A DNA stretch of 64,000 bases from Bactericera cockerelli (GCA_024516035.1 CM044957.1:52634085-52698084); one strand, 5' to 3'; counted from the stretch's first letter, positions 50,850-61,084 are shown. Notes: generated from the letters alone by a model not told the origin. Numbers and translations are program-made.

Positions 50850-51131
50850 TAGCTCAGTGGTTAAGGACTTGCTTGCCATGCGGAAGGTCTTGGGTTCGAA
50901 CCCCCGACAAAAATTGGTATTCAAAATTTGGTTACAGTTGTTTGTAAGAGATACCTTCCGGTGCGCTCGTGTTGACCCAGCACCTAAATGGGAAGTATTG
51001 TGTCACTTCTCGCCCATCAGACGGGAGGCATACTACAGGATGGGCAGGCTACAACACAGACCACAAGCGTCTTCAGTAGCTCCTGTTTCATGGCTACGAA
51101 ATAAAAAAGTCTGTGAAACACTCATCTTTAA
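50850..51131 (+). mobile_element. SINE family D, forward copy, full length
   Basis: CTAGCTCAGTGGTTAAGGAC to AAACACTCATCTTTAAATAA. It shows the whole tail region GGGCAGGCTACAACACAGAC, TAGCTCCTGTTTCATGGCTA. Confidence 0.87.
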
Positions 51132-51342
51132 ATAAAGAAAATAGAAGTGCTCTGAAAAATACTTATTCATAAACCAAAATGGCGGCCAAATAAAATTTTC
51201 AAGTAGTGACTTCAAACTCTCCAAAGAGTGCCTCTCTCTACAAGTTGTCGAACTATTTGCAATGGAATAATTTATTATTGAACAACATCACGGAACCTGT
51301 TTTTTTATGTGGCCTTCATTTGTAAAATAAACACACAAAGAG

Positions 51343-51505
51343 CCGAATTATAAAATAGGAATCCAAAAAAGAGAAGCTAGACCATCCCCCAAGCCGAGGT
51401 TTCAACCAATCACAGCGCAGCTCAGTTTGACTTAAGGTATCTACAATCTGGCTTTTCTATATGTTGTACCTGATCCTATTTTATAATTAGACCTGTAAGA
51501 TAATT
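51343..51505. mobile_element. MITE with AATTATAAAATAGGA ends
   Basis: GAATTATAAAATAGGA at 51344 pairs with TCCTATTTTATAATT at 51474-51488. Core GAGGTTTCAACCAATCACAG and GACTTAAGGTATCTACAATC. Confidence 0.72.
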
Positions 51506-51889
51506 TTCGTGAAATTTTTTGTACTTCTAACTTCATTGTTTTGTCTCACAAGATGGGGGTTTACTCTTAGATAAAAAAAGAAGAAGAAAAAAAACCCAAG
51601 GGGTCAAATTAGACAGACTGTAAAACCGGCCCTGCAAAATTTCAGAACTCCACATTCAGTTGCACTTTTGGGACACGCTGTAAAATAGGTAGCTTCTAGC
51701 GCTTCACACAGTTTCAATATAATTAAGTAATGGCAAATAAAAGAATCGAATAATAGGTATTTCTCTGCATTGTATTACTGTCTTCATTCATTTATTGAAC
51801 CTTATAAAAAATCCTAATATTATAAACAATGGAGGTGCCATTTACACATATCCAGAGACGGGATCCCTAAACCCCTAACTTAATACCAA

Positions 51890-52012
51890 TCTCAGTAGAT
51901 CGATCGTTAAGGTGGTGGTCTCGTAACCGGAGGTCGGAAGTTCGAGTTCCCAGTTCAGCAAAGATTTAGTAAAGCGAGTTTGAGTAATTGTGTCATCATT
52001 CGTGTGGAGAAC
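51890..52012 (+). mobile_element. SINE family B, forward copy
   Basis: TCTCAGTAGATCGATCGTTA to GAGTAATTGTGTCATCATTC. Confidence 0.78.
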
Positions 52013-52390
52013 ACAAATATAGCCGTATTTTTCTATTGGATAAAAAAAAGCCAGGTTTGGTATTTCCAAATATTTCCATTTTCTTCCAAGTTTAGCTTCC
52101 CCACTAATCATGAAAGGAAAATGTTTTCGGTACTACTTAAAAAAATTGAAAATTTGAAATTTAAAAAGTGTTGAAACTAGCCCCGGTCTCCCCTATTGTA
52201 AAGTACCGGTTGGGGTTTTTTTTTTTGTGTAGACTAGCGGGGCACACCCACTTCGCTAAGTTATCACATGAATATAAACACGTCATCCCAGCCCACTAAT
52301 TACCCGCTGACAACAGTGACAACCACCACATTAACAGAGAATGGCCATGCCTCGACCTAACGAAGCGAATTTTCTCTTCCCCGTACCAAA

Positions 52391-52500
52391 GGACGTGTTT
52401 TTTATGGTTTAACGTCGTTTTCAACTGCAATAACTGCATGGTCATATGACGACGGTCACGACGGGGGTGTTACCTCCCATTCGCAGGAAACTCACAAACC
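52391..52500 (-). mobile_element. SINE family F, 3' fragment interrupted by another copy
   Basis: GGTTTAACGTCGTTTTCAAC to AGGAAACTCACAAACC, immediately followed by a second F copy. Confidence 0.78.
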
Positions 52501-52520
52501 TTTTTTTTTTTTTTAATTGG

Positions 52521-52768
52521 GGTTTTAACGTCGCTTTCAACTGCCATGGTCATATCACGACGGGGGTTTTACCCTCCATTCGCAGGAAACTCACAAACCT
52601 GCTACTCACATTGACCTCACCCAGCCTGAGTGGGGCCGGGAAAAGCCAGCGTCACGAGAATTAGAATTTGAATGGTCACCCATCCAAGTCTTAACCTCGC
52701 TGGATGTCGCTTAACTTCGGTGTTCTGAAGGGAACCGGTGTATTCAACATGCCATCGACGCTGGCTCA
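52521..52768 (-). mobile_element. SINE family F (5S rRNA-derived), best full-length copy
   Basis: On the minus strand: 5' end AGCCAGCGTCGATGGCATGT, then TGAATACACCGGTTCCCTTC, an A-box-like CACCGAAGTTAAGCGACATC, and a C-box-like AGACTTGGATGGGTGACCAT. These follow arthropod 5S rRNA in order. After GTGACGCTGGCTTTTCCCGG comes a core (GGTGAGGTCAATGTGAGTAG, GCGAATGGAGGGTAAAACCC) and tail (GATATGACCATGGCAGTTGA, AAGCGACGTTAAAACCCC). This is the SINE3 (5S) architecture. Confidence 0.9.
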
Positions 52769-52864
52769 CAAACCTTTTTGGTTTGTGAGTTTTCGAAACT
52801 CAGGAAACGCCACCCACATTAATCTCACCCGGCCTGGTATTTAAACCAGTATAAACAGTATCAG

Positions 52865-53045
52865 TATAAACAGAAAAGTGAGAAGTTGTATTAGATGTAC
52901 ATGAATATCAGAACATACCTGGACAGCTGTTTCGAGCTTATTTATTTATTTATTTATTTACTATACAATAAACGGATTACAAAAGATCCTTTTCTATTAT
53001 TTGATCTCATCAGCAGATAATAGTTCTGAATTTCCATGCCATCAA
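52865..53045. repeat. Dispersed repeat, inverse copy of 15128-15250, with (TTTA)n insert
   Basis: ACATACCTGGACAGCTGTTT, (ATTT)n, then GATAATAGTTCTGAATTTCC. Confidence 0.7.
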
Positions 53046-53490
53046 CTAACCTCTCTACTTTAACCACTGACTGAACTTCTAGCTATGGATTACCAAAAGA
53101 CCTCACTGTGTCACAATCTATATTATTTACTTCTAAAAAGCAAATGTGCTCTCATTTATTTATTTCATAAAAAAATAACAATCGTTTCGCACAGTTAACG
53201 TTTAACATGGAGATGTGTAACAAGTTGGAGAGTGAATAATTTCATGTGCAAGCTGTTCACATCTTCATTTCTTCTTAGATAGGACTGGGGGACCACCCAC
53301 AAAACTATGACATACCTAACCGAACAACTGTACCTCCGTGTTGACACAACTTCAGAATTTGAGTAGTTGATTTACGGCATGTAATTAAAACATTACATAA
53401 AGTAATTAAATGGTTTTTTTAAATTAGTTCTGATAGTAATTTTTACAATTAATTATTTTACATACTGTAGGGGTACATCGTCTTGTTTAT
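53046..53490. other. AT-rich, nothing recognised
   Basis: No supported feature. Confidence 0.45.
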
Positions 53491-53638
53491 ATAGACCTGT
53501 GCGGCCAAATTACGCGGATATCCTAGGCAATAGAATAAAAGGAAATGTGCGTTCAATTATTATTATTTTATTTATTTATTTTTTGCTGAGGTGTACAGTT
53601 GGTGTAGATATGCAAGGATCGCAGTCGTGGGCCAGACT

Positions 53639-53735
53639 TCTTTTTTTGGGTTTCATCGCTTTCACCCATCCAAGTCCTAGCCTCGCTGGACGTTGCTTAA
53701 CTTTAGTGACAGAAGGAGAACTGGTGTATTCAACC
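53639..53735 (-). mobile_element. SINE family F, internally deleted
   Basis: GGGTTTCATCGCTTTCACCC joins the tail directly to CCAAGTCCTAGCCTCGCTGG (5S C-box region), losing the core. Confidence 0.72.
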
Positions 53736-53799
53736 AAGGCCGTATCCAGGATTTTTTTCGGGGGGTTGGGATCTTCGCTTATTATGTTCATAATAGCAG

Positions 53800-53942
53800 T
53801 AATCTCCGTGGCCGATTAGAGTAGCACACTAGGCTTGCATGCACTGTGACCTGGGTTCGATACCTATTTTTTCTGATCTCTACTTGGATGTATGAGGTCC
53901 ACTCGTACATGGTGAGGACAAATGAGTAGCTATTTGTAGCTA
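53800..53942 (+). mobile_element. SINE family E, 5' half, forward
   Basis: CTCCGTGGCCGATTAGAGTA, GTGACCTGGGTTCGATACC, GTCCACTCGTACATGGTGAG. Confidence 0.75.
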
Positions 53943-53944
53943 TT

Positions 53945-54035
53945 AGCTATTTCCCATGCATTGGATGGGATTCGAACCGACGGATTCCTACGCTGCCTGG
54001 ATTACCAGACTATTAGCGCGTTAACAATCTTGACT
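53945..54035 (-). mobile_element. SINE family A, 5' part
   Basis: CCCATGCATTGGATGGGATT to GCGTTAACAATCTTGACTGC. Confidence 0.7.
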
Positions 54036-54156
54036 GCCATTTAGTAAGGCAAGTTTGAGAAAAATTGTAATATCACATTTGTGACTAAATCAAATAAGAT
54101 AACTTAAATACTCTGGGTGGGGCTTTGGTCGGTTGAAACAAAAAAAAATCACTAAA

Positions 54157-54293
54157 AGTGAAGTCTGCCAGCGTCGCTGGCGCGTTGAATGCATCAGTTC
54201 TCGTACGATCAACGAAGTCAAGCAACGTCCAGCGAGGTGAAGACTTCGTAATGCTGATATGATATGACCATGCAGTTGAAAGCGACTTTAACA

Positions 54294-54327
<34 letters not shown>

Positions 54328-54330
54328 CAA
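54157..54330 (+). mobile_element. SINE family F, forward, core deleted
   Basis: GTCTGCCAGCGTCGCTGGCG, CACCAGTTCTCGT-like CATCAGTTCTCGTACGATCA, GTCAAGCAACGTCCAGCGAG, then the tail GATATGACCATGCAGTTGAA and A run. Confidence 0.8.
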
Positions 54331-54912
54331 AACAAAAAAAAAGAGAATTTCATTACACTCTCAAGTTAAAAAGAAGAAACTCAACCATTTCTCGCCGGTA
54401 TAATCGGGATAGTAAAGCTTCGAATTGGTTCAAGTACTTGGTTTTCAGTCCCCAGACTTTGATCGATTGATTATTTTCAACAAAATCATTGGTGCATTGT
54501 ATATACAGAGAATCTTATTTCTCCGCTCTATCCCACGTTACCCTTTTCTCATAGACTCTTTTTATTTTAATTAAAAAATAGAGTCAGTCTAATAGTTGAT
54601 ACGATTAATGGAGAAAATGATTGAGATAGGTGTTGAAAAATTCGAGACTGATGAGCGAGTACAAAAGAGACTTGAGAAAAACAGGAGTAATAGGTTTTAG
54701 GATACATTATTTTTCTTTTCTTAAAGTTAATAATAAATATGACATATGTTGTTCAAGCCAGCGGGGAGCACATTCAAAAATATATTCTTGTCACTTGTAG
54801 AGAATGTACTTATCTTTTTACTTTCTATTGCCTGTAAGGTACCTACATATTGTGATCGGTGACTTTTTTCGGCCAAAATGTCAACAAAAGAAGAACACTC
54901 CATGTAAATAAT
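54331..54912. other. Intergenic, nothing recognised
   Basis: No coding or repeat signal supported. Confidence 0.45.
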
Positions 54913-55108
54913 AATAATATCGCCTTGTTTATGCTGCCCGATTAGGACTATTAAGTCCCATTATTCCAGCAGTAAGCCCAAGACGTATAATTAAGTGGTG
55001 AAAATCTCAAATGCTGGGAGGATAAATTCTCATGTCCCGGCTAGGGTTCAAACCTGCGACTTCTGGATGCCTATACCGACAAGCCATGACCACTAAACTA
55101 CAGGACGG
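54913..55108 (-). mobile_element. SINE family C, reverse copy
   Basis: TAATATCGCCTTGTTTATGC to CCACTAAACTACAGGACGGT. Confidence 0.82.
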
Positions 55109-55179
55109 TAGGGAATCGAGGTACTATACACCTGTCACTCTCTCACAAAAAATATCTGTGTCTTGATTAACACAAAATA

Positions 55180-55318
55180 TCATATTTGAGTTAATCACTT
55201 TGTGATATTACAACTACTCAAACTCGCTTTACTAAATCTACGCTGAAACCAGGACTTGAACCATCGACCTCCAGGTTACTAGTCCGTTGCCTTATTGATC
55301 AAGCTACTGAGGTCAGTC
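55180..55318 (-). mobile_element. SINE family B, reverse copy
   Basis: TTGAGTTAATCACTTTGTGA to AGCTACTGAGGTCAGTCAC; its head runs into the 105-bp array. Confidence 0.84.
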
Positions 55319-56010
55319 ACAGCTCTCTCACAACCTAAGGAGTAAGGACACTCTCTGAACAGACTGAACTACCATACATCTGATTGGGGAGGCTGAAGGG
55401 GCTGATCAAGCTACTAAGGTCAGTCACTCTCTCACAACCTAAGGAGTAAGGACACTCTCTGAACAAACTGAACAAACATACAGCTGATTGGGGAGACTGT
55501 AGGAGGCTGATCAAGCTACTGAAGTCAGTCACTCTCTCACAACCTAAGAAGTAAGGACACTCTCTGAACAGACTGAACTACCATACAGCTGATTGGGGAG
55601 GCTGCAGGAGGCTAATCAAGCTACTGAGGTCAGTCACTCTCTCACAACCTAAGAAGTAAGGACACTCTCTGAACAGACTGAACTACCATACAGCTGATTG
55701 GGAAGGCTGCAAGAGGCTGATCAAGCTACTGAGGTCAGTCACTCTCTCACAACCTAACGATTAAGGACACTCTCTGAACAACCATACAGCTGATTGCAGA
55801 GGCTGCAAGAGGCTGATCAAGCTACTGAGGTCAGTCACTCTCTCACAACCTAAGGAGTAAGGACACTCTCTGAACAGACTGAACTAAAATACAGCTGATT
55901 GGGAAGGCTGCAGGAGGCTGATCAAGCTACTGAGGTCAGTCACTCTCTCACAACCTAACGAGTAAGGACACTCTCTGAACTACCATAGAGCTGATTGGGG
56001 AGGTTGTAGC
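55296..56010. repeat. 105-bp minisatellite seeded by a SINE B head, about 7 units
   Basis: GCTGATCAAGCTACTGAGGT recurs at 55401, 55506, 55611, 55716, 55812 and 55917 (one unit 9 bases shorter). Each unit also holds CAGTCACTCTCTCACAACCT and GGACACTCTCTGAACA. Confidence 0.95.
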
Positions 56011-56560
56011 GACAACTACCAACCCCGGCAAACGGCAAAAGTCAAAGAAAAAAAAACAAGTGTAAATTCCTTTCGTCGAGATTGAATTTACCAAAGAATA
56101 AAAAGCCAATAGAATGTTGCTCAAGTTCTGCGGTTCTTGAAACATACTTTCTCGATTTTATCTCAAATGATATTCAATTTACTGTTTCAACTCAGCAACA
56201 TATTACTCCCGACATGAATGGCAACACGTGATGAAGAATTGAGGAACGAGAAGGAAAAATAATTATGCATACCATAATATTATAATAACTGAGGTAACCT
56301 TCCTTTAGTTGTGGTTAAGCGAAGCGCGAAATAAGGGCGGACGACCCGTGTGGTCTTCGGTGCGTTTGAGAAATATACGACTGTATAACGTTTTATGTTT
56401 TGTTTTACCTACATCTTGATTTAGTTTTGTTTCTGCACCTATTCATTATACAGGATTAGGGCGAGAACGCACCGATTCCTGCCCCGCTTAATGCATCAGA
56501 CCGTAGTAATAATAATAACACCAACAACAATATCAACAACGACAATAGGTAATATTTATT
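56011..56560. other. Intergenic, nothing firmly recognised
   Basis: 56290-56480 is somewhat GC-richer (AGGGCGGACGACCCGTGTGG) with no gene signal; (AAC)n-like run at 56510-56540. Confidence 0.4.
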
Positions 56561-56563
56561 TTA

Positions 56564-56680
56564 GTGCAAAAGACCAACGTACGAATGTAGTCAGGACTTG
56601 CAGTGTGCTATCCTTGATTCTGAAATCAGAGCAAGAATTGAAACCAACACCCAGCACAGGTTCTTCAAGTTCATTTAGGA
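56564..56680 (+). other. Weak candidate terminal exon
   Basis: After an acceptor-like TATTTATTTTAG one frame reads CKRPTYECSQDLQCAILDSE, then IRARIETNTQHRFFKFI and TAG. No partner exon was found; probably chance. Confidence 0.15.
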
Positions 56681-56721
56681 AAAATATTAAAAGTTATGTT
56701 ATGATTACTTTGTGATCCAAT

Positions 56722-57040
56722 CGACCTCAGTAGCTTGATCGATAAGGCGGCGGACTTGTAACCTGGATATTTATTTATTTAGAAACTTTTTATTAGTAGA
56801 ACATATAACAGACAAATAATGGTAAAAATTATATATAAAATTGACAATATTAATAATATAAACAAGAAAAAAATAAACAAAATATACGAGTAAACATATA
56901 TGTCCTAACTTATTCCCTATGGCAATCTCTTCCACCCAACCCTTGATCGGTGGTTCAAGCCCGGTTTCAGCGTAGATTTAGTAAAAAGCGAGTTTGAGTA
57001 GTTGTGATATCACGAAATAGGTTAACACAAATATGATAAC
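56722..57040 (+). mobile_element. SINE family B, forward, split by a reverse LINE tail
   Basis: Left part CGACCTCAGTAGCTTGATCG...TTGTAACCTGG; insert 56766-56945 (TTTAGAAACTTTTTATTAGT to CAATCTCTTCCACCCAACCC); right part GGTGGTTCAAGCCCGGTTTC to AACACAAATATGATAAC. Confidence 0.82.
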
Positions 57041-57375
57041 TTAAACTTTACTTTGTGATTCATAACATAACTTTTGTATTTTTTCTCTTTTTTCAATTGA
57101 TTACTTTTTTATTTACAAAACATAACAATCAACGAAATAGATAAAATGAAATCAGATAATGTATGTAAAAATATAATAAAATTTCGTCATTTTGCTATTT
57201 TAGTTAAATAAAGAAAGTGTAATGTCCAGCCCACTGTGTCATAGTTAATGACATGTGTTGGGCTAGATCACGTAGGTATTAAGTGTTTAATAGGTTATTT
57301 TATTTATAAAAATCTTATTTATTTAGTCATGAAGCTCAAGGCCTCTATACATTTTTTGTGGGTAGTGCAGCATTA
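57041..57375. other. AT-rich, nothing recognised
   Basis: No supported feature. Confidence 0.45.
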
Positions 57376-57475
57376 AAATTAAGATAAGTTAGACACGCCC
57401 GCAAGTTGGAGTTCCAAACAATCACAGCGCACTATAGGCTGAGTTGAGAGACAGTCGGACTTATCTTAACTTTTC
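57376..57475. mobile_element. Short MITE with TTAAGATAAGT ends
   Basis: AAATTAAGATAAGTTAGACA near 57375 pairs with ACTTATCTTAACTTTTC near 57460. Core GGAGTTCCAAACAATCACAG and CGCACTATAGG. Confidence 0.65.
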
Positions 57476-57519
57476 TGTTTTAAAATTCGTACCTAAGAGG
57501 CAACCTTTATTTTACTTCC

Positions 57520-57552
57520 GAGAAATTTCTAATATTAGAAATCGGAAGTATC
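57520..57552. repeat. Short dispersed palindrome, copy 2 (inverse)
   Basis: ACTTCCGAGAAATTTCTAAT, ATTAGAAATCGGAAGTA. The right flank TTGTTCATTTTTGTATTTTTG is the complement of the left flank of the copy at 20446. Confidence 0.75.
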
Positions 57553-58084
57553 TTGTTCATTTTTGTATTTTTGTTTTTTTTTTTTTTTTTGAAGTTTTTT
57601 GTTTTTTTGATTCAACGAAATTTAAGGAATTCTATAGATGGTCCCATTTTAAATTCATCAAGTTGGTGATAGAGGCCAAGCCCCTGACCTCTAACTTTTT
57701 ACTTATGCGCTTATATCTTACATTACTTACATTATTAACACAAAAAGCCTGAAAATTAGATAATTAAAAAACAAATTAGATAAATTAATGGTGACCTTTT
57801 AACAATAAAAAAATCATACAAGTACATTAAATCTAATAAAATACTTCCGATAAGAGTGATAATGCCAAGATTCCTAATATTTTAACTTGGCCTTCATATC
57901 TCATTCCAGGACTAATGAAATCTTTACATTCTTTTGAGTGGAAAGCAGGGAGGATAGCGTTTTTTGGTCAGTCGCATTATTGATTCTGATGCGCTCCCTC
58001 TCATGTTTCCCAAAGCTGGACAACCACATCTCGCAACCGAACTCGTAACGGGAGTTCGGGGGTTCGAGTACCAAGTTCAGCAAA
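57553..58084. other. Intergenic; nothing recognised apart from SINE debris at 58025-58083
   Basis: GGGGGTTCGAGTACCAAGTT is a tRNA-like scrap of family B. Confidence 0.4.
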
Positions 58085-58266
58085 TGTGCACTGGTAGTCA
58101 ACTGGTTAACGCGCTAGTCTGGTAATCCAGGTAGCCTGGTTCGAATGCCACCCAGTGCATGAGTTTGTAACACCATAATAATAAGACTCTGAGGGTTAGG
58201 TGGTAGAAAATGTTTTGAGCATTAACCTGGCCAGGTGGTTACCTTCCACTAAAGAGTATTATTATT
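58085..58266 (+). mobile_element. SINE family A, forward copy, complete
   Basis: TGCACTGGTAGTCAACTGGT to TCCACTAAAGAGTATTATTA. Confidence 0.87.
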
Positions 58267-58531
58267 CCACAAAGATTTAGTGAAGCGAGTTTAAGTTATT
58301 ATTGTCTCACTAGAGGACTATAAACAAATGATGGACTAGCCAACCCTAACGAGCCAGCATAGCTTGCAGTTTCTCGAGGGTTGAATAGTTTATAAAGAAA
58401 ACGCTCAAGTTCTCACGCTGGTTGATCGCAAATAGAAATATGTGGTTCAAAACGAGCCAGCCAACTTAAGTTGGCTGGAGACCATCACTTCTCTCAGCTG
58501 TACCCAAGCTCGTTATAACAACAACAACAAC

Positions 58532-58923
58532 AATAATTGAATGGGTGAGTAGAAGAACCAGGAATGTCAAAAATCGACTTTTCAGGAAAGCAAAAATAAG
58601 ATTTGTCTTATTTTTGCTTTCCTGATGCTAATAAGTATAATAAAATTAAATTTTACATTATTTGTTATTCGATAAGATTCTCACAACTAGGTACTAATAC
58701 CGCTAGCAAAAGTGGTCAGTGATTTTGTTACATTCCTTGATTTACATCAGATTTTTTTTTTCGCTTCCCCCACTTTAAAATCGAAAAAAATTATACTTTT
58801 AAGGGCTATTTCTCCTTCATATTCACAGAGATGATAGAAAAGAGTACATTCTTTCTTATTCTACGAAGAAAAAAAAATCGATTTTTGACATTCCTGGTTC
58901 TTCTACTCACCCATTCAATTATT
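58532..58923. mobile_element. Fold-back MITE with 46-bp ends and an inner hairpin
   Basis: AATAATTGAATGGGTGAGTA... (58532-58577) pairs exactly with 58878-58923. Next to the left end is a second hairpin, AGGAAAGCAAAAATAAGA / TCTTATTTTTGCTTTCCT (58583-58624). Confidence 0.9.
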
Positions 58924-58994
58924 ATTGTCATATCACATCATGATTAACACAAATGGACATGATAACATAATCCATATTCCAATGTTCTAGCTTG

Positions 58995-59100
58995 AAAAAG
59001 AATTTGTCCATAATTTTCGTAAATTCAAGGAAGTGTCCATAATTTTCGTCCATTCAAGGAAGTGTCCATAATTTTCGTCCATTCAGGAAAGTGTCCATAA
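58995..59100. repeat. ~33-bp tandem repeat (AGTGTCCATAATTTTCGTCC)
   Basis: Three to four units with CATTCAAGGA between. Confidence 0.8.
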
Positions 59101-59109
59101 TTGTTTCTC

Positions 59110-59239
59110 CAGCCGTATTTATGAACAGAAAACGCCGTCCGAGCAATGTCTCAAGAAGCATGATTTTCTATATTATTATTGGTCAATACCTTGCTTGAGA
59201 CATTGCTCAGACAAAATTCCCTGTTCATAAATACGGCTG
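59110..59239. mobile_element. 130-bp MITE with CAGCCGTATTTATGAACAG ends
   Basis: CAGCCGTATTTATGAACAG pairs with CTGTTCATAAATACGGCTG; inside GAGCAATGTCTCAAG pairs with CTTGAGACATTGCTC. Confidence 0.85.
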
Positions 59240-59484
59240 TAAGAGTGGTCCATTAAGTTGGCCCCGCCATGATGGAGTTTCGTGTTCAAACGTTAGTATC
59301 CGGTAGATCTTCGTCTGTAAGAGTCAGAGGAACAAGAGTCTGCTTAACATTCCGGCCCCATTCCTTCTCTCTTCTTCTTCTTCTTCCTCTTTTTGCTTCA
59401 TCAAAATCAAGGTTATTCAACACGGGAGATTCACGCTCCATACTCAGGAATCCTGCAAACCTGCTGCCAACATTGAGATCACCC

Positions 59485-59800
59485 AGGGTAGGGCCACCGG
59501 TGGTAAAAAGTTATCATATTTGTGTGATATCAAGATCGTGATATCAGAAAAATGATAAGTGAGCCGCCGGTGCTAAAAGTTATCACATTTGCGTTAAATC
59601 ACAATCGTGATATCACAAATATGATAATCGGGCGACCGGTAGTAAAAAGTTATCACATTTGTGTTAAATCACAATCGTGATATCACAAATATTTTAATCG
59701 GGCGACCGGTAGTAAAAAGTTATCACATTTGTGTTAAATCACAATCGTGATATCACATGCAAATATTATGATAACTGGGCCGCCGGTGGTAAAAAGTAAA
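59485..59800. repeat. ~69-bp tandem repeat built from the SINE B tail, 4 units
   Basis: GCCACCGGTGGTAAAAAGTT and variants start units near 59492, 59562, 59632, 59701 and 59770. Each holds ACAATCGTGATATCACAAAT and TTATCACATTTGTGTTAAAT, a dyad also ending family B. Confidence 0.88.
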
Positions 59801-60039
59801 AAAAAAAGGTAAAAACATCTTTTTTAACTTTTAATTTACATTGTGTACGTACATTTTTGTAAACCATATTCACAATAAAACTTATTATTATACCACGGTT
59901 GGTGGTCGGTATTAGTCAGCATCACGGGGGTTCGAACCCGGATCACCAAAAAATTGACGAGAACTTTTCAATGTGCCATTGACGCTTAGTTATTTTTTTT
60001 TACTAACTTAACGTTTCTAAGATCTAGGTATTCTAGGTC

Positions 60040-60245
60040 ATTCGAGATTGGGATTTTACCCTCCATTCACTGGAAACTCACAAACCAGCTACCCACATTA
60101 ACCTCACCCAGCCTGGGTTGGGCCGGAAATAGTGAGAATCACGAGGGTTCGAATTAAATGGTCACCCATCCAAATCCTAACCTCGCTGGAAATTAATTAA
60201 CTTCAGTGACAGAACGAGAGCTGAGTGTACATCGATGCTGGCTTA
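60040..60245 (-). mobile_element. SINE family F, reverse, tail-degraded
   Basis: GGATTTTACCCTCCATTCAC, CATTAACCTCACCCAGCCTG, TCACCCATCCAAATCCTAAC, TGACAGAACGAGAGCTGAGT. Confidence 0.78.
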
Positions 60246-60435
60246 TTTATTTCTTTGACTTCTAAGAAATAAAATTCATGCCACGCTTGTGCTTGATTTA
60301 ATTGCCACCTTGCCGGTACCATTCGACTTAAAATTTTAGAAAACAATAAAAAAAAAAATAATTGAGAAAAAGAAGAAAAACACTTGTCTTCACTCGACAG
60401 AAAAACACTTGTCTTTTTTTTTTACAAAAACGAAC

Positions 60436-60477
60436 ACAATACTTCCGATTTCTAATATCAGAAATTTTCGGAAGTAA
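60436..60477. repeat. Short dispersed palindrome, copy 3
   Basis: TACAAAAACGAACACAATAC precedes TTCCGATTTCTAATATCAGAAATTTTCGGAAG. Confidence 0.78.
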
Positions 60478-60605
60478 TAATAGTACTGTTAATTTGGTAA
60501 CGAGTTTTACTGTGAAGTTGTATTATCAGATACGCATTGTACGTATTTACGAGAATCAGGTAGGTATCTGGCTAACATTTAGAGCCATATTATTAAACTT
60601 TTCTT

Positions 60606-60852
60606 GGTTCCCTTCAGAACACCGAAGTTAAGCGACATCCAGCGAGGTTAAGACTTGGATGGGTGATCATTCTAATTCTAATTCTCGTGACGCTGGCTTT
60701 TCCCGGCCCCACTCAGGCTGGGTGAGGTCAATGTGAGTAGCAGGTTTGTGAGTTTCCTGCGAATGGAGGGTAAAACCCCCGTCGTGATATGACCATGGCA
60801 GTTGAAAGCGACGTTAAAACCCCACCTAAAAAAAAAAAAAAAAAAAAAAAAC
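60606..60852 (+). mobile_element. SINE family F, forward, nearly intact
   Basis: It starts within the 5S part (GGTTCCCTTCAGAACACCGA), keeps AGACTTGGATGGGTGATCAT, core and tail, and ends in a run of A to 60850. Confidence 0.88.
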
Positions 60853-60925
60853 TTTTCTTATCATATTCATTTTGCAAAATACGAATACAATACTGGGAAG
60901 AGCAATTAGAAATAATTTCATACAG

Positions 60926-61042
60926 GGATCGTCAACCAGTCCCTATCATGGGGGTTTTGCTACTCACAGATTGGGAACGATGAGAGACCATACTCCAAAC
61001 TTAATAAGAAAAAATATGATGACTGGCGGTCTCTCTTTGAAA
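60926..61042 (+). CDS. Candidate exon of an unidentified gene (plus strand)
   Basis: Between an AG (TAATTTCATACAG) and GTACAAG lie 39 open codons: GSSTSPYHGGFATHRLGTMR, then DHTPNLIRKNMMTGGLSLK. Composition differs from the AT-rich flanks. Phase 0 at the 3' side matches the acceptor at 62051. The acceptor has no pyrimidine tract and the protein is not recognised. Confidence 0.3.
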
Positions 61043-61084
61043 GTACAAGTATCAAGAAGAGTCAGATTCTGATTTTTTTTTTAA

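Larger units (their letters stand above)
49932..51685. mobile_element. Possible DNA transposon with TACAGCGTGTCCCAAAA ends, nested inserts
   Basis: TACAGCGTGTCCCAAAA at 49930-49947 and its complement TTTTGGGACACGCTGTA at 51667-51683 could be terminal inverted repeats. Inside lie a reverse LINE tail, SINE A and SINE D. No transposase was found. Confidence 0.45.

Noticed and set aside
52521..52768. 5S rRNA gene
   Set aside because: Only part of 5S is kept, changes break the helices, and a SINE core and tail follow.
59269..59541. 90-codon plus-strand ORF with a hydrophobic stretch
   Set aside because: It crosses a SINE core remnant and the 69-bp array; the Leu run comes from a CTT repeat.
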